Assembly: GCA_035536915.1 (NCBI GenBank)
Contig: DATLNE010000014.1
Coordinates: forward strand, 29,162-93,161
Reading direction: 5' to 3'
Length of the DNA: 64,000 nt
Source: Acidimicrobiales bacterium
GTDB taxonomy: Bacteria; Actinomycetota; Acidimicrobiia; Acidimicrobiales; JAHWLA01
Made by a program: the position numbers and the translations under genes. The number at the start of each line of letters is the position of its first letter. Position 1 is the stretch's first letter. Under the pieces are notes generated by a model that ran no database searches, was not told the origin of the DNA, and saw nothing but the letters and a program-made list of their open reading frames with translations. This document shows, one piece after another, positions 55,332 through 64,000 of this stretch.

Positions 55332-57452
55332 ATGAGGCACACCACGCACACGGTCGACGACAACACCCACGACCACGCCGCCTGCCTGAGCCGCGTCAAC
55401 GAGGCCGACACGCACCGTGAGGACGAGGCCGACCTCGCCGCTCACGCCGGCCATGACCACGGCGGGCACGGCGACCACTCGGGTCATGGCGGGCACGGCG
55501 ACCACGCGGCGATGTTCCGTCGGCGGTTCTGGATCACGGCGGCCCTGAGCGTCCCCGTCGTCGCCACGTCTCACATGGTCATGGACTGGTTCGGCTACAC
55601 CCTCGACTTCCCCGGCATGTCGTGGGTCGGCCCCGTGCTGGGCACGGTGATCTTCCTGTGGGGCGGCTGGCCGTTCCTGGCGGGCGGCGTCAGCGAGGCC
55701 CGCTCCCGCCGCCCCGGGATGATGGCTCTCATCTCCCTCGCCATCGTCGTCGCCTTCGTGGCGTCGGCGGCCACCTCGCTGGGGTGGTTCGGCCTCGACT
55801 TCTGGTGGGAGCTGGCCGCCCTCATCGTGATCATGCTGCTGGGCCACTGGCAGGAGATGCGGGCGCTGGGCCAAGCCCGGGGCGCCCTCACCGCCCTGGC
55901 CGAACTGCTGCCCGACACCGCCGAACGAGTCACCCAGGACGGCATCGAGGAAGTGCCGCTCACCACGCTGGCGCCGGGCGACATCGTGTTGGTCAGGCCT
56001 GGTGGCCGAGTGCCCGCCGACGGCCGCATCGTCGACGGCGAAGCCGAGCTCGACGAGTCAATGGTGACCGGCGAGTCACGGCCGGTCCCCCGTGGTCCTG
56101 GCGAGCGGGTGGTGGCAGGCACGGTGGCCACCGACTCGTCGCTGCGAGTCGAAGTGGAGGCCGTCGGCGACGACACTGCTTTGGCAGGCATCCAGCGCCT
56201 AGTGGCCGACGCCCAGACCTCGCACGGCCGGGCCCAGGCACTGGCCGACCGCTTCGCCGCCCTCCTCTTCTACGTCGCCGCTGCTGCAGGCGTGGCCACC
56301 TTCGCCACGTGGACGGCCTTGGGCGACACCGACTCGGCAGTGGTGCAAGCGGTCACCGTGCTCGTCATCTCGTGCCCCCACGCCCTCGGCCTGGCCATCC
56401 CGCTGGTGACGAGCATCTCCACCGCCATGTCCGCCCGCCACGGGATCCTGGTCAAGGACCGGCTCGCCCTCGAGCGCATGCGCACCATCGACACCGTCCT
56501 GTTCGACAAGACGGGCACCCTCACCAAGGGCGAGCACGCGGTGACCGAGGTCGACGGCCCCCGCACCTTGGCGCTCGCCGCCGCCGTGGAAGCCGACAGC
56601 GAGCACCCGCTGGCGCGGGCCATCGTGGCCGCGGCCGACGACGCCCCCACGGCGACCGACTTCCGTTCGATCACCGGGCGCGGCGTGGAGGCCACCGTCG
56701 ACGGCCGTCGCTACGCCGTGGGTGGTCCCGCCTTGTTGCGGGAGCGCAGCCTGGCGAAGCCCGACCGTTACGCCGACTGGGAAGCACGGGGCGCCACCGT
56801 CCTGTACCTGGTTGACGAGACGGGCATCGTCGGCGCCCTGGCCTTGGAGGACCAGATACGGCACGAGGCTCGCGAAGCGGTGGAGACGCTGCGGCGCATG
56901 GGACGGCGGGTGGTGATGATCACCGGCGACGCCCGTTCTGTGGCCGAGGCCGTCGGCCAGGAGCTCGGGGTGACCGAGGTCTTCGCCGAGGTGCTGCCCG
57001 AGGAGAAGGACGCCAAGGTGGCGGAGTTGCAAGCCCGCGGCCGGAGGGTGGCCATGGTGGGCGACGGCGTGAACGACGCGCCGGCGCTGGCCCGGGCCGA
57101 TGTCGGCCTGGCCATCGGTGCAGGCACCGACGTGGCCATCGAGTCGGCGGGCGTGGTGCTCGCCTCCAGCGACCCGCGGGGCGTTGTGTCCGTCATCCGC
57201 CTGTCGCAGGCCTCGTACCGAAAGATGGTGCAGAACCTGGCGTGGGCGGCCGGCTACAACGTCGTTGCCATCCCGCTGGCCGCCTTCGGGGTGCTGCCCC
57301 CGGCGGTGGGCGCCGTCCTCATGTCGCTGTCGACGATCGTGGTCGCCCTCAACGCCCAACTGCTGCGGCGGGTCAGTCTTGGGCGAGGTAGCGCCAGCCC
57401 CGATCGGGGAAACCAGCAGCCTCGGCAACATGCGCACTCGCATGGTTCGTGA
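55332..57452 (+). CDS. copB: CopB-type copper-translocating P-type ATPase
   Basis: 706 residues. A His-rich N-terminus (residues 1-60, HAGHDHGGHGDHSGHGG) replaces the usual CxxC metal domain. The membrane metal site is CPH (about 347-349), followed by DKTGT with phospho-Asp392, TGES, and GDGVNDAPAL. CPH and the N-terminal His mark P1B-3-type pumps, which export copper. AGGAGG is 6 bp before the ATG. Promoter carries a CsoR-type site. The last 20 residues are translated from the strand opposite the GNAT gene end and include HAHSHGS. Confidence 0.9.
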   Translation: MRHTTHTVDDNTHDHAACLSRVNEADTHREDEADLAAHAGHDHGGHGDHSGHGGHGDHAAMFRRRFWITAALSVPVVATSHMVMDWFGYTLDFPGMSWVGPVLGTVIFLWGGWPFLAGGVSEARSRRPGMMALISLAIVVAFVASAATSLGWFGLDFWWELAALIVIMLLGHWQEMRALGQARGALTALAELLPDTAERVTQDGIEEVPLTTLAPGDIVLVRPGGRVPADGRIVDGEAELDESMVTGESRPVPRGPGERVVAGTVATDSSLRVEVEAVGDDTALAGIQRLVADAQTSHGRAQALADRFAALLFYVAAAAGVATFATWTALGDTDSAVVQAVTVLVISCPHALGLAIPLVTSISTAMSARHGILVKDRLALERMRTIDTVLFDKTGTLTKGEHAVTEVDGPRTLALAAAVEADSEHPLARAIVAAADDAPTATDFRSITGRGVEATVDGRRYAVGGPALLRERSLAKPDRYADWEARGATVLYLVDETGIVGALALEDQIRHEAREAVETLRRMGRRVVMITGDARSVAEAVGQELGVTEVFAEVLPEEKDAKVAELQARGRRVAMVGDGVNDAPALARADVGLAIGAGTDVAIESAGVVLASSDPRGVVSVIRLSQASYRKMVQNLAWAAGYNVVAIPLAAFGVLPPAVGAVLMSLSTIVVALNAQLLRRVSLGRGSASPDRGNQQPRQHAHSHGS

Positions 57453-57954
57453 GCTCGTGGAGGTACGTGGGCACGCGGCCCGAGTCGAGCACCGCTCGGG
57501 CCGCGGTGGCCACCAGCCGCCGGGCCAGTCCCTTGCCCCGAGCGGCGGGCTCGGTGCCCACAGCGATCTCCCATACGAAGTCGTCGTGGCACTTCAGCCC
57601 CACGCCGGCCAGGTAGGCGCCGTCGTCGTCGAAGACGGCCAACACCTCGCCGCCGAAGGGCCGCAGCCACTCGGGCAGCGTCGGGTCGTCGGCCGGGCGC
57701 CACTCCCCCAGCGGCTCAAGCTCGGTGGGTGCGGTCGTCCAGCGGAACACCAGTTCCACCAGGCCGTCGTCGGTGTCGGCGCCGGAAAGGATGGTGCCGT
57801 GCGGGGTGCGGATGCCCGCCACGGCGCGCACGACGCCGTCCCAGGCCAGTTCGGAGCGCGACTCGGCTTTGGTGACGGTGAACGCTTCGGTCGGAGGCCA
57901 CGTGCCCAGGTCGCGGCGGAGGTGGGCGGCCAGCTGTTCGGGGACGTCGATCAC
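57373..57954 (-). CDS. GNAT-family acetyltransferase
   Basis: 193 residues. The acetyl-CoA motif lies in IAVGTEPAARGKGLARRLV (about 128-146) followed by YLHELTNHASAHVAEAAGF. GTG 57954 overlaps the csoR stop by 4 nt. The 3' end overlaps the convergent ATPase gene by 80 nt, which is unusually long. Acceptor unknown; co-expression with csoR suggests a minor role in the metal response. Confidence 0.82.
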   Translation of the reverse strand: MIDVPEQLAAHLRRDLGTWPPTEAFTVTKAESRSELAWDGVVRAVAGIRTPHGTILSGADTDDGLVELVFRWTTAPTELEPLGEWRPADDPTLPEWLRPFGGEVLAVFDDDGAYLAGVGLKCHDDFVWEIAVGTEPAARGKGLARRLVATAARAVLDSGRVPTYLHELTNHASAHVAEAAGFPDRGWRYLAQD

Positions 57955-58223
57955 GAGCGCAGCAACCGCTCGACGGCCTTGACGGCCTCGGTCACCATCT
58001 CGTCGCCGCTGTCGCCTTCGGCATGGGCGACGCAATGGCGCACGTGCTGGTCGAGCAACCCGATGGCCACCGACTGCAGCGCCTTCGTCACCGCACTGAC
58101 CTGCGTGAGGATGTCGATGCAGTACGTGTCCTCTTCCACCATCCGTTCGAGGCCGCGCACCTGGCCCTCGATGCGACGTAACCGTCGCACGTAATCGTCC
58201 TTGTCCATCGAGTAACCACGCAT
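57951..58223 (-). CDS. csoR: Copper-sensing repressor CsoR
   Basis: 90 residues, all-helical. The copper fingerprint Cys35-His60-Cys64 (DTYCIDIL; LLDQHVRHCVAHAEG) is complete, matching Cu(I)-responsive CsoR. ATG 58223 is used; ATG 58208 would give a shorter start. A TATGTT box ends 7 bp before the ATG, so the transcript may be leaderless. Divergent from copZ across the operator at 58233-58249, which it should repress in both directions. Confidence 0.93.
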   Translation of the reverse strand: MRGYSMDKDDYVRRLRRIEGQVRGLERMVEEDTYCIDILTQVSAVTKALQSVAIGLLDQHVRHCVAHAEGDSGDEMVTEAVKAVERLLRS

Positions 58224-58232
58224 GAGTCCAAC

Positions 58233-58249
58233 ATACCACCCGGGGGTAT
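58233..58249. promoter_or_regulatory. CsoR operator between csoR and copZ
   Basis: ATACCACCCGGGGGTAT, a GC-rich palindrome of the CsoR type, overlaps the -10 box of copZ (TATACT at 58247-58252) and lies against that of csoR (TATGTT, minus strand, 58235-58230). Confidence 0.75.
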
Positions 58250-58258
58250 ACTGCAACC

Positions 58259-58468
58259 ATGACCACGACTTCGACCTACACCGTTTCCGGCATGACCTGC
58301 GGCCACTGCGTGAGCGCTGTGTCGGCTGAGCTTTCCAAGTTGCCCGGCGTCGAGAACGTCGACGTCGACCTCGACTCCGGGCGCGTGACCGTCGCCAGCG
58401 AGGCACCGCTCGACGAGGCCGCCGTGCGGGTGGCGGTCGACGAAGCCGGCTACGAGGTGACCTCGTGA
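58259..58468 (+). CDS. copZ: Copper chaperone CopZ
   Basis: 69 residues, one heavy-metal-associated domain with the Cu(I) motif GMTCGHC. It hands copper to CopA or CsoR. The ATG is only 6 bp after the TATACT box, so the mRNA is very likely leaderless. Its stop overlaps the next small gene by 4 nt. Confidence 0.93.
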   Translation: MTTTSTYTVSGMTCGHCVSAVSAELSKLPGVENVDVDLDSGRVTVASEAPLDEAAVRVAVDEAGYEVTS

Positions 58469-58587
58469 CGGCCCGGGCCCGCCTGGCTGCGTTCGCCGTC
58501 GTGCTCGCTGTCGCCTTCGGCGGCGGGTGGGCGGTGGGCGCCACGGTCGGCCCCGACGACTCGCCTGCCGTGGTGCACCACCGATGA
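58465..58587 (+). CDS. 40-residue single-helix membrane protein between copZ and copA
   Basis: GTG 58465 overlaps the copZ stop (GTGA) and its own stop overlaps the copA ATG (ATGA), so it is fully embedded in the operon. The product has one hydrophobic segment ([20 protein letters not shown]) and a short outer tail with [10 protein letters not shown], two His at the end. Codon use matches the neighbours. Not recognised with certainty; small membrane proteins sit at this place in other actinobacterial cop operons. May assist copper transfer or CopA stability (inference). Confidence 0.68.
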   Translation: MTARARLAAFAVVLAVAFGGGWAVGATVGPDDSPAVVHHR

Positions 58588-60746
58588 GCGCCATCGAGCT
58601 GGAGATCGGGGGCATGACGTGCGCGTCGTGCGCGGCGCGCATCGAGAAGCGACTCAACCGCATGGACGGGGTGACCGCCACGGTGAACTACGCCACCGAA
58701 CAGGCCAAGGTGGTGGCCCCCGACGACGTGCCCGTCGAGGCCGTCATCGCCCAGGTCGAAGCGGCCGGGTACAGCGCCCGCCTGCCCTCCGTGTCCGACG
58801 CAGCGGCCGAGCCGTCGCGGGACGGGTTGCGCGACCGGTTCGTGGGGTCGCTGGTGCTGACCGTCCCTGTGCTGCTGATGGCCATGGTGCCCGCGCTGCA
58901 GTTCCGCAACTGGCAGTGGCTCTCGCTGACGCTGGCCGCCCCGGTGGTGACGTGGGGGGCATGGCCGTTCCACCGCGCCGCGTGGACCAACCTGCGCCAC
59001 GCGGCGGCCACCATGGACACGCTCATCTCGGTCGGCGTGTTGGCGGCGTTCGGCTGGTCGCTGTGGGCACTGTTCTTCGGCGAGGCGGGCGAGCCGGGCA
59101 TGAAGATGTCGTTCAGCCTGTCGGCCGAACGGGGCGCGGGGGCGCACGAGATCTACCTGGAAGTGGCCGCCGTGGTGACGACGTTCATCCTGGGCGGCCG
59201 GTACTTCGAGGCCCGGGCCAAGCGCCGCTCGGGCGCCGCGCTGCGGGCCTTGCTGGAGCTCGGCGCCAAGGACGTGGCCGTGCTGCGCGACGGCGCCGAA
59301 GTGCGGGTGCCGGTCGAGCAGTTGGTGGTGGGCGACCGCTTCGTGGTGCGCCCCGGGGAGAAGGTCGCCACCGACGGCGTGATCGAGGAGGGCACCTCCG
59401 CCGTCGACACCTCGTTGGTGACCGGCGAGTCGGTGCCCGTCGAGGTGTGCCCGGGCGATGCCGTGGTCGGCGCCACCGTGAATGCAGGCGGACGGTTGGT
59501 GGTGCGGGCGACGCGGGTGGGCGCCGACACCCAGTTGGCGCAGATGGCCCGCCTGGTGGCCGAGGCCCAGATGGGCAAGGCGCCCGTGCAGCGCTTGGCC
59601 GACCGGGTGTCCGCGGTGTTCGTGCCGGTGGTCATCACCTTGGCGGTGGCGACGCTGGGCTTCTGGCTGGGCGCGGGGTCGGAGGCGGCCACCGCGTTCG
59701 CCGCGGGCGTGGCCGTGTTGATCATCGCCTGCCCGTGCGCGCTGGGGTTGGCCACGCCCACGGCGTTGTTGGTGGGGACGGGGCGGGGGGCGCAGCTCGG
59801 CATCCTCATCAAGGGACCGGAAGTGCTGGAGTCGACGAGGCGGGTCGACACCGTGGTGCTCGACAAGACGGGCACGGTGACGACGGGGCGCATGGCGTTG
59901 GTGTCGGTGGTGGGGCCGCCCGAGGTGCTGCGGCTGGCAGGAGCGTTGGAGCACGCCAGCGAGCACCCGATCGCCCGGGCCATCGCCGAGGCGGCGGGAC
60001 CGTCGCTGCCGCCGGTGTCGGGCTTCGCCAGCAGTGAGGGGCTCGGGGTACGGGGCGAGGTCGAGGGGCGTTCTGTTGTGGTGGGTCGGGAGCAGTTCGT
60101 GGGCCTGCCCTTGCCCGCGGAGTTGGCCGCGGTTAAGGCTGATGCCGAGGCGGCCGGGCAGACGCCGGTGGTGGTGGCGTGGGACGGCTCGGTGCGCGGC
60201 GTGCTGGTGGTGGCCGACACGGTGAAAACCGGCGCCGCCGGCGCCGTGGCCCAGCTGCGGGCGCTCGGGCTGCGGCCGGTGCTGTTGACCGGCGACAACT
60301 CGCGTGCGGCGCAGGCCGTGGCCGCGTCGATCGGAATCGACGAGGTGGTGGCCGAGGTGCTGCCCGCCGACAAGGTCGAGGTGGTGAAGCGACTGCAGTC
60401 GGAGGGCCGGGTGGTGGCCATGGTGGGCGACGGCGTGAACGACGCTGCCGCCTTGGCGCAGGCCGACCTCGGCATCGCCATGGGCACCGGCACCGACGTG
60501 GTCATCGAGGCGTCCGACCTCACGCTGGTGCGCGACGACCTGGGCGCGGCGGCCGACGCCATCCGCCTGTCGCGGCGGACGCTGGGCACCATCAAGGGCA
60601 ACCTGTTCTGGGCGTTCGCCTACAACGTCGGGGCCCTGCCGCTGGCCGCCGCCGGGCTGCTCAACCCCATGATCGCCGGCGCCGCCATGGGCCTGTCGTC
60701 GATCTTTGTGGTGTCGAACAGCCTGCGCCTCCGCCGCTTCCGCTGA
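58584..60746 (+). CDS. copA: Copper-exporting P-type ATPase CopA
   Basis: 720 residues. N-terminal heavy-metal domain with GMTCASC (10-16), membrane metal site CPC (about 382-384, [13 protein letters not shown]), phospho-Asp427 in [17 protein letters not shown] and HP motif [11 protein letters not shown]1B-1 Cu(I) exporter. ATG 58584 overlaps the small upstream gene; a longer frame to 58527 is not translated sequence of this family. Confidence 0.95.
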   Translation: MSAIELEIGGMTCASCAARIEKRLNRMDGVTATVNYATEQAKVVAPDDVPVEAVIAQVEAAGYSARLPSVSDAAAEPSRDGLRDRFVGSLVLTVPVLLMAMVPALQFRNWQWLSLTLAAPVVTWGAWPFHRAAWTNLRHAAATMDTLISVGVLAAFGWSLWALFFGEAGEPGMKMSFSLSAERGAGAHEIYLEVAAVVTTFILGGRYFEARAKRRSGAALRALLELGAKDVAVLRDGAEVRVPVEQLVVGDRFVVRPGEKVATDGVIEEGTSAVDTSLVTGESVPVEVCPGDAVVGATVNAGGRLVVRATRVGADTQLAQMARLVAEAQMGKAPVQRLADRVSAVFVPVVITLAVATLGFWLGAGSEAATAFAAGVAVLIIACPCALGLATPTALLVGTGRGAQLGILIKGPEVLESTRRVDTVVLDKTGTVTTGRMALVSVVGPPEVLRLAGALEHASEHPIARAIAEAAGPSLPPVSGFASSEGLGVRGEVEGRSVVVGREQFVGLPLPAELAAVKADAEAAGQTPVVVAWDGSVRGVLVVADTVKTGAAGAVAQLRALGLRPVLLTGDNSRAAQAVAASIGIDEVVAEVLPADKVEVVKRLQSEGRVVAMVGDGVNDAAALAQADLGIAMGTGTDVVIEASDLTLVRDDLGAAADAIRLSRRTLGTIKGNLFWAFAYNVGALPLAAAGLLNPMIAGAAMGLSSIFVVSNSLRLRRFR

Positions 60747-60770
60747 GCCAAGCCCCGCCCCGCCCTGCCC

Positions 60771-60821
60771 GAAGTTGCGTAGGAAACGCGCCGTTTTCCA
60801 GCACGATTTCAACGCAACTTC
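60771..60821. terminator. Hairpin between convergent copA and dsbA-like genes
   Basis: GAAGTTGCGT (60771-60780) and ACGCAACTTC (60812-60821) pair perfectly; an inner stem GGAAA/TTTCC strengthens the fold. It is the only structure in the 76-bp gap, so it likely ends both transcripts. Confidence 0.6.
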
Positions 60822-60822
60822 C

Positions 60823-61494
60823 TCAGACGGCGCAGACCCCGTCGTCGTCGCAGCCGGGGGCGGGCGGCGGCGGAGCGGCTTCGGCGAAGCGACGCTCGAG
60901 GACGCGGCGCAGGATCTCCGGCGGCTGGGCGCCGGCGACGCCGTACTTGCCGTCGACGGCGAAGAACGGCACGCCGGTGATGTCGTGCTCGGCCGCGGCG
61001 CGCTCGTCGGCCCGCACGGCATCGGCGTAGAGGTCGGAGTCGAGGACCGTGCGCACCTCGTCCTCGGCCAACCCGGCATCGACGGCGAGGCGCACCAGGG
61101 TCTCCCGGTCGCCGATGGGCTCGCCCTCGGTGAAGTAGGCCCGCATGAGCCGTTCCTTCACCGGCGCGCCGCCCAGTTGGATGAGCCGGTGGGCATCGAA
61201 GGTGTTGCCGGGCCGGGCGATGTCGAAGCGGAAGTCGAGCCCCACCAGCGCCCCGGCGTCGACGATGCGGGAGATCATGGCCCGGGCCTGGCCCGCGGCA
61301 ACGCCGTACTTGCGGGCCAGCCGCTCCTCGTAGGTGCCCTCCCGCTCAGGCGGCGCATTGGGATCGAGCTCGTAGGAGCGGAACACCACCTCGACCTGGT
61401 CCCGATGCTCGAACCCCTCGAGCGCCAACTCCAGGTTCCGCTTGCCAACCCAGCACCACGGGCACACGACGTCGGACCACACCTCGATCTTCAT
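60823..61494 (-). CDS. FrnE/DsbA-family thiol oxidoreductase
   Basis: 223 residues, cytoplasmic. Thioredoxin-fold start MKIEVWSDVVCPWCWVGKR with the CPWC active site, a helical insert, and GVPFFAVDGKYGVAGAQ near the cis-Pro. The C-terminal tail adds a second Cys pair (GCDDDGVC), uncommon in the family. ATG 61494 gives the family's usual start; the longer frame has a low-complexity Ala/Pro leader. Possibly involved in redox protection next to copper export. Confidence 0.87.
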   Translation of the reverse strand: MKIEVWSDVVCPWCWVGKRNLELALEGFEHRDQVEVVFRSYELDPNAPPEREGTYEERLARKYGVAAGQARAMISRIVDAGALVGLDFRFDIARPGNTFDAHRLIQLGGAPVKERLMRAYFTEGEPIGDRETLVRLAVDAGLAEDEVRTVLDSDLYADAVRADERAAAEHDITGVPFFAVDGKYGVAGAQPPEILRRVLERRFAEAAPPPPAPGCDDDGVCAV

Positions 61495-61531
61495 CGAGTG
61501 GTCCAACGCCGTGGCCAGGCGTGGGATTCCT

Positions 61532-64000
<2,469 letters not shown>

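Overview
The window is very GC-rich DNA with densely packed genes, many GTGA/ATGA/TGATG overlaps between neighbouring genes and several probable leaderless starts. The gene content points to a high-GC actinobacterium, most likely in or near the class Acidimicrobiia: an F420-type LLM oxidoreductase and a PPOX-type protein, a wax-ester synthase/DGAT, a fused branched-chain 2-oxoacid dehydrogenase E1, acyl-CoA dehydrogenases, a SigB/SigF-like sigma factor, DivIVA-like coiled-coil proteins, CsoR/CopZ/CopA and a B12-dependent ribonucleotide reductase. The class assignment is inference; no rRNA gene is present.

Layout. 1-4204: a signalling cluster (REC-membrane-GAF-GGDEF-EAL protein divergent from a membrane protein with a histidine-less DHp-like helix, coupled to a REC-histidine kinase). 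4201-7069: acyl-CoA synthetase and acyl-CoA dehydrogenase operon. 7123-16668: exported beta-propeller protein, M15 peptidase, aconitase, an ArsR-SRPBCC-MFS operon with a clear palindromic operator, and a membrane zinc peptidase. 16707-18048: a lipoprotein gene and a broken gene. 18049-27072: a 9-kb integrated island ending at tRNA-Cys. 27141-40411: metabolic and housekeeping genes (2-oxoacid dehydrogenase E1, sigma factor, WES/DGAT, Fpg/Nei glycosylase, dUTPase, oligoribonuclease) and a small toxin-antitoxin-like pair. 40491-51286: metallo-hydrolase, a soluble kinase and a single-domain response regulator around a LigD-like protein with a dead ligase half, ABC ATPase, a coiled-coil cluster, a second acyl-CoA dehydrogenase with an alkyltransferase-like gene. 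51283-55268: MarR regulator divergent from a YceI-VOC-catalase-DUF429 gene run. 55276-60746: a copper-resistance locus with two CsoR-type operators. 60823-64000: FrnE-like DsbA and the C-terminal part of NrdJ, running off the window.

The most interesting part is the island. It is bounded by an 18-bp repeat of the tRNA-Cys anticodon arm (18049-18066 and 27055-27072) and carries a 19-bp double-motif repeat inside each end (18119-18137 and 26901-26919), probably integrase arm sites. Inside are an excisionase-like gene, a frameshifted tyrosine integrase, a frameshifted VapB-type antitoxin without a toxin, a frameshifted YfbU gene, an intact TIR-domain protein and an intact, translationally coupled AAA ATPase/subtilase pair that matches the IetAS anti-phage system. 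The mobility and passenger genes are broken while the defence genes are open, which suggests an immobilised island kept for its defence functions.

Two stress circuits can be read from the DNA. Copper: CsoR has its own operator next to copZ, a 40-codon membrane gene and copA, and a second matching operator sits inside the promoter of a CopB-type ATPase 2.9 kb away. Organic or oxidative stress: two GTTGAA-NN-TTCAAC sites, 30 bp apart, lie between marR and the yceI-VOC-catalase run.
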